Assembly (NCBI GenBank): GCA_017506865.1
Contig: JAFCMP010000334.1
Span: 1,798,001 to 1,862,000 of the forward strand
Direction: 5' to 3'
Source: Tribonema minus
Lineage: Eukaryota > Sar > Xanthophyceae > Tribonematales > Tribonemataceae
DNA: 64,000 bases
Positions 48,201 through 58,110 of this stretch are shown here, piece after piece (the first letter of the stretch is position 1; each line of letters starts with the position of its first letter). The notes under the pieces were generated by a model. The model made no database searches. It was not told the origin of the DNA and worked only from the letters and a program-made list of their open reading frames with translations. The position numbers and the translations under genes were made by a program.

Positions 48201-51200
48201 ACCCAGAGGCCGTGGCGCAGGTCTGCATGTTCCCCCATGCTGTAGTGCCGCCTGCTTGCCAGCTCACCGCTGCCGCAAGGCTCACTGGCGCGTGCCTCAC
48301 CCGCTGCCACAATTTAATATATTCGCATACATGAAACCCGTTACTTCGGGAGGGGGGGGGGCACCCCCCGAGGGGTCTGAACAGTGTGGCACTGCAACAG
48401 CGACGCCGGACGAGGACAGTGCCTACAGCAATAAGGTAGAACGTTTAGTTTTCAGGCCATCGCACCTCAGCGCGGCATGCACGGTGGTGGCTAGCAGAAA
48501 CTGCTATCAATCAAATTCAATCCTCGACGTCACTGCATCCACTGTAGCGAATAATTCCTGCTTCTTGATTCTTTGGACTCAACCTCTTGGTTCTGATTAT
48601 TGGCCCTACCATTTGCCTTCCCTCACGTCACTTTGCCTTCATAGGAGGCATTTACAGTGGCGCACTGCGCGCTGTCACTAGTCGGCGAGCCCATCATGTA
48701 CCCACACATCAACGAACTGGTGGCTGAGCTGCACCGGCGGCGCATCTCTACCTTCTTGGTAAAAAAACCACGCCCCTGTGCCGTGTGCATTGCTTGGTGC
48801 CGTTGTGGCTGATAACAACATCATGCGCTAAAGCGATCGTGACTACCATGCACATATAAGCCAATGTGACCACCTTACAAAATTACGTTATTATCATCAA
48901 CACCATACTTTGACGAGGGATTCAGCACAGGACGCAATTCGGGTGTAGGGCAGGGTGTGGTGCAGCCATGCAACTACATAGCCCCTGCTGCTGCCACTGG
49001 TAGTCGTCAGCATTTTGTACAAAGCGTATGTCAACACCGCATGTGCACCTTTTCATATAACTGGAAACAAAGTGCTTGCCTGAGGAGCGCCTTTGCAGTG
49101 GCATGAGCACTTGTACAGTAGCTGCTGTGGACGGCTCTACTGGATGAAGCAGGTGCAGGAGCCGCTTGTTGTATCGCTCTCAGCCTTGTCAGCGCAGTCA
49201 GGAACATCTCAGTCCTGTGTGGCAGTCAGATGACGCTGCCGTGCTGATGGTGGTGCTAGCAGCTGTCATGCAGCATTGGCCGACAAATTCATCAGCAGGT
49301 AGCATATAAAAGTGTTTGTGACAAACACTTTAGCAAGACTTCTGCCATGCATAAAGGCACTGGCACAGACCAACTCAAAAGGCCGCAAACTGTGGTACTT
49401 GGATCTGCAGTTGTGCTATTCGTGAGCATGTCAGCGTCATGAGTGGTCATCTTAGTGTCCAGCGCCGTGGCAACAACACCGACGCACACCCATGACACAC
49501 TACAAGCACAATTGTGTCGGCACAGTTCTGCAAGGCTTGAACACAACAGTTTTCGGCGCCAGGATCTCTCGCTGCCCAATGCGAGCCCGCTGCTGTCACG
49601 AGCAAAGTTGAAGTTTTCTAGATCTGCAGCTGTCTTGTTTTTAGCCATGGGCAGCCACAGTCTACTTTTCCACAGCCAGTATGCATAACCACGTGTGCTG
49701 TAATAAGATTATGACAGCACTCACACCAACACACACAATGCAAGTTTATCTGAAGCCAATCTATGTGTGTGATAGTGCTCATGTGTTGGCAACAACGACA
49801 CTGATGTCGTGGCAACATGTACAAGTACCAACGACTGCTCGTCTGCAGCACGCATACACCATGCAGTCCCCTGTCAATGAGGTGGTCCTGAAGTACATGC
49901 GCCTGAATATGGTCACAGTGGTGAAGTGAATATGCCTGCGCGTATTACACACAACACGTACACACATGTAGTCGTTGCGCATGTGCCCCGTTTGCAGGTG
50001 ACAAACGCGCAGTTCCCGGAGTGCATTGAGGCGCTTGTGCCGGTGACACAGCTGTACGTCTCCATTGACGCTGCTACAAAGGACACACTGAAGGCTGTTG
50101 ACAGGTGCCTGCATGTTCATGAACATAATACTGTGGATTTCACAGCGAATCAGATTTTTGCTAGATCATAAACAAGAGAACACAATGAAAAACAGGCGAG
50201 AAAACACGGTTTGTTGCCCACGACTCACGGCAAGCTGGCGATGTGAACAGCCGAACAACACAATGGGCAGCACATCCGCAGCACTGGAAACAAGTCAGCA
50301 TTTGAAAGCACGCCTTGCTGATTGCTGCTCAGTGCAGCTTGCAAGGCAGCGGCTTCAGCTGTATGAAACCGCTGACCGCCGTCCAATGAAGCATTTAAAG
50401 ATTCGCTGAATTCAGAGGTTGCGTACATCAAATCTGACAAGCATCGAGCAGTTTGCCCAGCCAGTTTCAAGCTCTTCGGCTCGATTGTCTTGTATTTTCG
50501 TTATTATTTTGTTTTCTTGTTTAGGTTCACCAAAAGGTTTCATTCAGTTGTGTGATATCACATTACAACTTGGTGCAGTAACAGCAGTACAGTACGCAGT
50601 CTCAATGTCATGACTTTTGGACGTATTTTGTGATCTAAGAGGATGTTTTCATGACATTGAGCTGTGCTTCTGAGCAGACTTAGCCTTGAGCCGATTTCTG
50701 CCTTAAGCTTTGGCAGCCATGCATTAGCTATGTTTGCATACCATAAGCATTTGCTATGTTTGCATACTGTAAGTAGCAGTCTTGCCCGTTGACCCGATTC
50801 CTGCTTTCAGCTTTGCAGACATGCATTTGCTATGTTTGCATACAATAAGTAGCACTCGCAAGAAGTTTGCTCAGTGAGCTCAGCTGCTGGCAAGTATCTG
50901 TACATCATTGTCAAAGTTGCCCGGACAGGCATACTGAGAGCAGTTGACAGATGCACCTGTCAATCTGCTACTCTAAAATCACCATACGTCAGATGCACCT
51001 GTTGTCAATCTGCTACTCTGAAGTCACCTTGCATCAAACACAGCGCTGTAGAACTGGTCTGATATTTGTAGCAAACGCTTTTTTCGTCAGCGAATGGGGG
51101 CGAGGATCAGCACGGACATGGCGTTGCATCTCAGAATTCGGCCGCGTAGTTAAAGCATGAGATGTCAAATAGACCCACCCACATGAAATTGCTGATTACA

Positions 51201-53728
51201 AATTAGCCGTCGCTTCAGTTTGCCATAAGCTTGTGATCTTGAGTGCTGATACTGAATCAGACACTAGAATATGAGTGAGGTCCATGTTCCAACACTTGGT
51301 ACCAATTCTTGTCGCAGATTGTCAGTGACACACAGGCTTGCAGGTTGACACTCAACAGGCTTATCTTGGCTCGGTCACACAAAGTTCCTCGGAGGGTCTG
51401 AGTTTGGGGCGTTAAACGCCCAACGTTCACTGTCTCCTGCAATCTTCACACAGGCCTCTGTTCAGCGACTTTTGGGAGCGCTTCCTGGGGTCGCTGCGTG
51501 CACTGCGCAAGCGCGGTCAGCGCACTGTGTATCGCCTCACACTGGTCAAGGGCTGGAACATGGCAGAGGTGCAGAACTACGCCGAGCTGATTGCAATCGG
51601 GGCGCCAGAGCTTATCGAGATCAAAGCGGTCACCTACTGCGGCACCTCTGACGGTCAGTACCGTACCTTCGATAAGTCTGAACGGGCACTGAACGGGCAC
51701 TGGAAATGCTGCACGTGGCTCTTTGAGAGAAAATGCACTTTGTCATGCCATCACGCAATGGTGATGGTTAATGTGTCGTGTTACTGCTCGACATGTTTCC
51801 AGAATGGCCACTGCTAGCACGCACAGGCCTAAATGCAGGCGGCGTCTTCTACTTATCGCTCACTGAGTGCTTCGTCAACCCTGTTATCAGCCATGTATCA
51901 TAAATGTTTTGACATGCTGTTGCGTCTGTCACATGCAGCATGGTCAAATTGCATACATGTTGCTTTTCCTCATGAGCTACCTGTGCACCAACGCTTACCA
52001 GTCAGACTAGCACAAAGGCAGGATAAAGTCACATAAGTTTGTCAGTCTGGATGTCTCTGTCTCATCATCTCGCGTATGCTCGTGTAAACCTTTGTCAACA
52101 CATTGCAGCTCATGTGTCATACTGGCTTGCTGCTGCTGCAGCATCTACGCTGACTATGAGCAATGTGCCTTGGCACGAGGAAGTACGCGCGTTTGGCGAG
52201 GCACTCGCGGAGGCCACAGGTGGTAGTTATGGGCTTGCCACGGAGCACAAGCACTCATGCTGCTTACTACTGGCCAACAGGGACAAGTACTTCAAGGGCG
52301 GGCGGTGGCACACATGGATTGACTATGACAAGTGAGCCTCGGTTAGCCATCTCTAAAGAAGCCAAACACGAACGCTTGCTGCATCATCAGGACATGTGAT
52401 GATGGCAGAGACCGGGGTTCAAGCAAGTCATGTGTTGAAGGCATTTTGTTGTCAGCGGTGCACCGCACCCCCACTCCAATTCACCTTACAAAAGTGGTAG
52501 CACAAGGACTCAAACAAAACCATGCCATCATTTGCATTGAAAACCTGTACCTGTGTTCAAGAGTTTGCTATAGCTTTTTGACCAGGAAAAGGTCGCTGTA
52601 ATAGCTTGACAACCGACTGATGTTTTCGCTGGTGGATAATTTCTGTTTCGATATGGATTAGGAGCCGGGAATAAGCAGCTGTCAGCGCCCAGGGGGGCTA
52701 TCCTCACCCCCACACACACTCCCCCCTCCCTATTATTAGGCAGCATTTTCCTGGGAGCACAGTGGGGCGGCCGCAGGGCGCAAGCGACAAAAAGCTAGCA
52801 ACAGCTTCTGGGATCACTGTATGCCTGTACATAATGACGTGCTTGCCCAGTCAGACCTCCCGCCGTATGTATTGCCCTTGAGCTCTTGGTGCCGCAATTA
52901 TTTCATCTGCTACGATCACATCAGGCAATCAGTGGGTCATGACAGCCTGAGGGCTCGAGAACGATAGAATTGCAGTGGCTGAATGCCGCATCAACAAGAG
53001 TTGAAGGATGGATGAGCCGAAATACCTCACTCCCCCCCCACGCTAGAGTGACCCCTTCGCGCTCACGTGCAGGCTCCTGAAAACTCTGCAGAGTATATTG
53101 GGGGCTGTTCAGCGGAGTTTACCTATGCCTGACTTATTCTACGCGAGTTCGATATCCCCTGACGAATATGGTGCTATGCTGCATATCGTGATTGTGGCAA
53201 TTGCAGCTTTGCTAATATGGAACCTCTTACCAGCTTGAGCTGGCCTACCGAACACGTATGAACCTTTCCATACGGAACACTCATGCCTCGAACGCTTAAA
53301 AAGCTTGCATTTAGAAGTCTTTTGACTACTGTGGATACTTCTATGATGGCACTGTTTGACTCGTGGCCAATGACTGCAGCAGCGGCGAGCACGGTTATTG
53401 GTGGAAGGCACTTGCGGCTAGCCACTCCTTGTCACCTAGTGCTCTACGATCATTTAATCCGTTTCCAAGGAAACCGATGATGACAGGTCTTGCCATAGCA
53501 GTCCTGGAATGTGTCCCAGCATTGCTCTGCGCCCTGATGCTAGGCGGTCACTGCAGCAATGAACCGACGACCTTGCATGCCTTTTGCTGCTATTGCAGAT
53601 TCCACATGCTGGCCGATGCTCATGCCAGGGACGGCAAACAGTTCAGCAGCGCAGATTACATGGCAGAGACACCAGCATGGGCCATCTATGACGCACCAGA
53701 GGCGGGGTTCGATCCTGTTGAGCTGTGA
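41093..53728 (+). CDS. TYW1: tRNA 4-demethylwyosine synthase TYW1 (flavodoxin + radical SAM)
   Basis: Makes the tricyclic imidazopurine core (4-demethylwyosine) from m1G37 of tRNA-Phe and pyruvate, the second step of wybutosine synthesis. Twelve exons: 41093-41633, 42120-42260, 42733-42999, 43892-43988, 44649-44835, 45723-45785, 46832-46870, 48645-48758, 49998-50104, 51454-51653, 52142-52331, 53599-53728. The joined product is 691 residues (human about 730) with all phases consistent and stop TGA at 53726-53728. Order: membrane anchor, flavodoxin domain, acidic linker, radical SAM core with CANKCVFCWRHH, and C-terminal wyosine domain ending AGFDPVEL. Introns are 0.3-1.8 kb, all GT-AG. Nothing is missing, so the gene looks functional. 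Confidence 0.97.
42733..42999 (+). CDS. TYW1: TYW1 exon 3: charged linker
   Basis: Encodes about 89 residues rich in Lys then Asp/Glu (KKGRGQAKIQRPPKPAPVEL, then EDIINDEYLLDEAG) and ending VLDLEDLGTTMKSAKAEAQ, which corresponds to the V-x-D-V-E-D-L-G segment of animal TYW1. It connects the reductase-type domain to the radical SAM core. Confidence 0.9.
43892..50104 (+). CDS. TYW1: TYW1 exons 4-9: radical SAM core
   Basis: Exon 4: TPLQRKALTKEGYKIIGSH. Exon 5: VKLCRWTKAQLRGRGGCYKH and the cluster motif C389-x3-C393-x2-C396 (ACANKCVFCW), followed by NPVGREWRWK. Exon 6: DDPLMIVEEAVTRHQAMINE. Exon 7: KGVPGVKLERWK (13 codons). Exon 8: TVAHCALSLVGEPIMYPHIN. Exon 9: TNAQFPECIEALVPVTQLYV then SIDAATKDTLKAVDR. 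Cys389, Cys393 and Cys396 bind the SAM-cleaving 4Fe-4S cluster in the family. For exon 8 the acceptor ending CATAG (48641-48644) was chosen because it keeps phase 0 and restores EAFTVAHC; the nearer TTTACAG would break frame. Confidence 0.96.
45543..45600. repeat. Interspersed repeat copy A (TYW1 intron 5)
   Basis: GGAAGGCACTTGCGGC-x-A followed by GTCACCTAG-x-GCTCTACGAT-C-TTT matches 53403-53460 in the same orientation with several substitutions and no gaps. It belongs to a dispersed element whose full extent is not visible. Confidence 0.8.
50690..51025. repeat. Short tandem and direct repeats in TYW1 intron 9
   Basis: GCATTTGCTATGTTTGCATA followed by C-x-ATAAG occurs at about 50824 and 50748, with a diverged copy at about 50720. 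A preceding block (TGA-CCGATT-CTGC-TT-AGCTTT-GCAG) is also duplicated. Further on, CAGATGCACCTGT...CAATCTGCTACTCT is tandemly repeated at about 50948-50977 and 50989-51022. No function is apparent. Confidence 0.75.
51454..53728 (+). CDS. TYW1: TYW1 exons 10-12: C-terminal wyosine-formation domain
   Basis: Exon 10: LFSDFWERFLGSLRALR, RTVYRLTLVKGWNMAEVQNY and IEIKAVTYCG. Exon 11: SNVPWHEEVRAFGEALAEA and TEHKHSCCLLLANRDKYFKG, GRWHTWIDYDK. Exon 12: FHMLADAHARDGKQFSSADY then MAETPAWAIYDAPEAGFDP. The end aligns with the animal sequence F-S-A-x-D-Y-M-A-x-T-P-x-W-A-x-x-x-A-x-E-x-G-F-D-P. Confidence 0.95.
53403..53460. repeat. Interspersed repeat copy B (TYW1 intron 11)
   Basis: Second copy of the element at 45543-45600, sharing GGAAGGCACTTGCGGCTA-like and GTCACCTAGTGCTCTACGAT blocks. 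Confidence 0.8.
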
Positions 53729-54094
53729 GTGCGCGTTCGTACCAATTGCACAGATGCCACGCACGCCCAGAAAGTTGTTGGTGGTGAACAGCAGTTTTGC
53801 GAAAGTCTGGATGAACTCAAATGCTTACTCAGAACTTATGGAAAGTCCACGGCTTAGCTCCTTGGCTATTTGGTGCAGGGACTGCTGCGTTCGTGTCCCT
53901 CTACCAAGCAGCAGTGATGATGATACCAGCACTTTTGGGTACAGTATGTACATACTTGAATACCTATATATATATGTGTATACATACATGCGTACATGGT
54001 AAGAGCCAGGATCCGGTACCGCGCGTTATTACCGGTTAGGGTTTTAGGGGCTAGCCAAATGCTGACGTGTGTAAGCGAGGTTGAAGTTTGCAAC

Positions 54095-55321
54095 TACAGC
54101 GACAGCTACGATACAAGAGCGGTCACAGTATAAGAGCGGTCTGACAGCTAAATACGGATCTAGTCGATATAAGAGCGGTTTGGTGCAGCTCGGGGCTGAC
54201 CGCTGTTATATCTTGTCCACCTGCCACCGGCCGCTTCATGATCGATGCATGACGGCGGAGATGTGTGCCAACATCATGATAAGCAACTTTCTTATGACAA
54301 CAACATGTGTTCGGCATTGCAGCCACAGCTGCTGTGCGGTTGCTTCGGCTTCATGTGAAGCCAACTTCAACTCCTGGTACTCCAACCCCTACTTAATTGT
54401 TTCAAACCCTCCTATTAGGGCTAGGATTAGCCTAGTTTTGCCCTAATCCTAGTTGAGAGACCCTAGCCCTAAATCCGGCGTTTTTTCCTTCGGTTCGCGA
54501 GCGCGCACGCATTCTTTTTTAATATTTGACACTGTTCACGCCAAAGGAATCAACTCGTCACAGCTGAGGATTTTGCTATAGATTTCTTAGCAAGAACTCA
54601 TGTATGCACTCAGGGCTAGTAAGTATGCATCCGTTCGGTCCAAAGAGCTCACCACCTCATAAACGGGTTAAAGCAGAAACAAAAAATCAGTTCTTCCTGA
54701 GCTAGCACCAAGATGGCGATGGCTTTAGGCCAAACCCATGCATACTTTGATTGAGTGCAGCAGGGGCTATCCATCACGCCCATCAACGCCGCAAACCATG
54801 ATGTTGCAGTGGAGTTGATAAGTTTTCAAAGTGCGCAACTTTTTTAGTTTTCTTGAAAAAGTGATCATGGCGCGCGCTGTGAGGCACGGCGACGACGCCG
54901 GGTCAGGTTGTAGCTAGCATGGATGTCTAGTGCCTCAACCATAGCAGTAGCGACGCAGCGCACTGCTTCCAGCAGGAGTGTTGTGCATCAACGCTGCCGC
55001 TCACACCGAGAGGTCCCAACACGAAATATGGTTTCTTAGCCGCTAGCGCCCACGTAAAGGTGAAGCGCTCAGTAGACAAGCTTGACTGTGTCTAAGGTGA
55101 CTAGGTCACGTCTCGCTGTCGCCTGTTGTGGAGTGCAGCGTGCGCCAGCATCCACGCTGCTGCTAGGGTTTGCGCCAGGGAAAACCGACTAGGGCAAGGC
55201 TCAAAAACGCCGGAATAGGGTCAGAATCTCTTAAGCCCAAGGAAGATATAAGGGCGGTCACAGTATAAGAGCTGTGGGGCTGGCGGGACGGGCCCGCTCG
55301 TATATCGTAGCCGTCGCTGTA
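54095..55321. mobile_element. TIR element with GAGCGGT subterminal repeats, about 1.2 kb
   Basis: Left end TACAGCGACAGCTACGATAC followed by AAGAGCGG and the right end in reverse complement TACAGCGACGGCTACGATAT followed by ACGAGCGG match at 25 of 28 positions. Subterminal copies of TATAAGAGCGGT occur at about 54131 and 54169, and at 55248-55270 as ATATAAGGGCGGTCACAGTA; an inverted ACCGCTGTTATATC lies at about 54200. No transposase and no clear target duplication were seen. Superfamily not assigned. Confidence 0.7.
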
Positions 55322-56818
55322 TGGTTTATGCATGAAATAAGCAGGTTTAGCCAAATTGCCGCTGTCGCATGGCGCTGGCATGCCTAATGAAGACACTTGC
55401 TGTGCCGGCCATGTAGCTAGCACGCCAAAGGCCCTCAGGGGCTGTGCAAGCTGCGTGCGCGTTGGGCAATCACGCTGGCTTGGCTTTTTGTTGGGCACAT
55501 GTCTGGCGCAGTCACAGCTTTGCTCCTGCAAGCGCGACCTGCCAGAGGCGCAAGGCGGTGAATCACGCAGGATATTGGGCCAACAAGCTGTCGCTGCCAT
55601 CATTGGAGAGGAAGAACGTACATCTGGCTAAAAGCAGCCAGATTTTGAACTAGAGGCTGACGTCGGTGGCGTTGACTGCGTTCACTGTCCTCTTGAATAG
55701 TGTCTTGCTGCTCAGTGGCGGATGCATGATATGCTCCACAGTCTCGCATGTTGTTCAGCAGACCCGACACCAGCGTCAGAATGTCATGGTAGTGCACAAC
55801 TGGAAAACAAGCTCACTCTTCTGACCTCAGTGAGGAATCGCTGCGATCCGGAATCTTTTATTGCACTTCTGAGAAAACCTGTAGGACTAAGGCTAAGGTT
55901 TCGGGCTAGGGTCATAACCCTAGCCACATAACCCTAGCGCTAGGGTTCAACGGTAAATCGGCAATGCTCTGAAAATGCTACGTACTCACATGCTACCTTG
56001 TACTTCAGAAGTATGTGCGTACTCCCTCATATGTACGTCGTGAACAACGCTGCTCAGCATGGCAATTGAGGCAGGGAACTCTAGGCACTTGCTCTGTCCA
56101 GCCGTTCATTAAGTTGGCAACTTCATGGCCTGCACATGTTGCAACAAATCGCTTTCACATGTACGGCGCAAAAGCATTCTGTCTACACAATATATTGATT
56201 AAAGACATTTGTGCCATGCGTGCATCAGCTTTATATCCAATATCCACTTGACTTCTACGTTTAGCTATTTGTCTGTTGTGGACTGTACACAGAAGCAAGT
56301 GTAGACATGATTTCACAGAGTTGTTATGGTGTACCTCAGAAGTTTGAGTGCACCATGGTAGATGCCTCTTCTGTTGAACTAACATATCTACTGCTTGTCC
56401 TGCCATTCCATTGGTGCAGCCGGCACTACCGCAATGGCAAGGGCCCGGGTGCAGATGTGCCCAAGTACGAGCCGAGTGAGTCAGGCTGCGGCTGACGTAC
56501 CAGTCGCCTCGGAAAGAGTGGTGCCTGCCACGCAGCATTGCTGCACTGGACCGTGCGGACCTACTCTAGTCGGTTGGGCGCTGCAGGCATGGTTTGCCGC
56601 CCCTGAAGCTGCCAACGCTGCACGAGAGGAGACTGTTGCATGCAAGCACAGATGCGTGGTGCGGCAGGCAGATGCCCTGGTGCATCAGGCAGCAGGTACA
56701 ACAGGCACCCATCTACAAGATAAATGTTCCTCAACAACGCTCCTGTCGGTTATTTGTCTTCTTTGTTCTTCTTTGCTTCACTGAAGTGTCAAGCACAAGT
56801 GCTGTGTAGTGGCTGGCA

Positions 56819-57005
56819 ATAATGTAGTACCCCAGCCTGCCAGAGTAGAAGGACCACAGGCGGGAGGGGGACCAGGCGTGCGCCCAGCCTGTTGTGTCGC
56901 GCGACAGAGACTGCTCCGCTCCGCCCTGTCGGCACAATTCAAGCATGTAAGGTCCATGAAGGTGATGCTGCTGTAGATTGCAAGTATTGGTACTTGACAA
57001 TTGCT
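56819..57005 (-). pseudogene. Degenerate duplicate of glucan synthase exon 26 and flanking intron
   Basis: Matches about 4187-4377 of the functional gene, including the 3' two-thirds of the N-terminal part of exon 26 ([10 protein letters not shown] and RLWSFYSGRLGYY are readable) and about 85 bp of the upstream intron with its splice acceptor. Retention of intron sequence shows DNA-level duplication, not a retrocopy. A one-base insertion (GGCGGGAGGGGGACC) and a one-base deletion (CCTGTTGTGTCGCG) break the frame. No other glucan synthase exons are near. Confidence 0.85.
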
Positions 57006-57767
57006 GGTGTTGCCATGTCCACTGTCTTTTGTGCCCCCTGGCGATGACCACACCAGCGCTATAAGAGGAGACACAGGCCCCCTAGACATAGAGGATACGG
57101 GCAACATTCTTTTTCTGAGGCTTGAAAAGCCTAGGTCTTGGCGCAAAACGCGGGGGAGGCCAATTTTACGGGCGTGGAGCATCAGGTTTCCGCAACTACC
57201 CCTGATTGGGCGATGCAGGCAGCGATAGCTCCCGCGCTTGTGAGAATGTGCGTGAATGGCGGGCAAAATCAGATACACGCCTGAGCATGACGCGGCGTTG
57301 CTTGTGTGCCACCTGGGGGATAATCGGTCGTGACGCTGACGGCTTTTTTAACCGGACAACCGGCAGCGTTAGAAGCGAGCGGTGTGGTCAATGAGGGTGA
57401 AGGTGGGCGCCGGCGAGGATGCGTACACGAAGGCGCACCTGCACGACGCTGCTGAGTCTGAGTCTGATGGGCCCCAAATTCGCCGATCGCCAATCACGAC
57501 ACACAGGGCCTGTTTTTAGAGGGCAGTACTGTGGTAGTAGCCACCACACTGCGTTGTTGTCAGCAGCAGTGCTACTCATGACACAGCTGATGGCAGTACT
57601 GGCGCAGGCGTTGCTGCGAGTTGAGGCGCGCAGCCCAGTGATACGAATGAGAAAGATGAGGTGGTAAATCTGACTGGCAGATTGGCGCCGTCGAGTTGCG
57701 TCCGGGCGCGCGCAATGCGTTTTAAGAAGCCAAGGCGCTAATACCAGAGGCGTTTTGTCAGCACCCT

Positions 57768-58110
57768 ATGAGCTCGGCGCCAAGTGCTAGCGACATAGTA
57801 GAAATGCTGGAGCTTAGAGACCTAGGAAACAAGCGGAAGAAGACTCTTGAAGAAGAACACACTTTGGAGCTATATGTATGGTTTCGGGGAAAACATACTG
57901 TCGTGTGAATTCCCATGTCCGGGAAAAGTGGAGGTGGCACTTGGGCGCATCAAGCGACTTGTGAGTCACTTGGACTTAGCAGTCAGCGGCGGCCACAAAA
58001 CAGCAAAAGCAATTGCAAGGTGCCTATTACAGCAGCATGCTGCAGCAGTCAATGGTAACGACGGACCGGATGTGCCAGTGGGCAGTATTAATGTAGCAGG
58101 AGATGGTTGA
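57768..58110 (+). pseudogene. Possible frameshifted open frame, unknown
   Basis: ATG 57768 opens 46 codons (MSSAPSASDIVEMLELRDLG, then KRKKTLEEEHTLELYVWFRG) to a TGA at 57906. An overlapping frame one base later continues with VEVALGRIKRLVSHLDLAVS, GGHKTAKAIARCLLQQH to a stop at 58108-58110. Both halves have charged, helix-like composition, suggesting one protein broken by a frameshift, perhaps from a transposon. No family recognised; chance is not excluded. Confidence 0.25.

Noticed and set aside
48655..48660. Acceptor TTTACAG for TYW1 exon 8
   Set aside because: It would put the exon in the wrong phase after exon 7; the upstream CATAG acceptor restores the conserved sequence.
54420..55945. 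Telomeric repeat array (CCCTAA-like)
   Set aside because: Only isolated, imperfect AACCCTAG/CCCTAGCC blocks occur; there is no tandem array, so no telomere or clear interstitial telomere.
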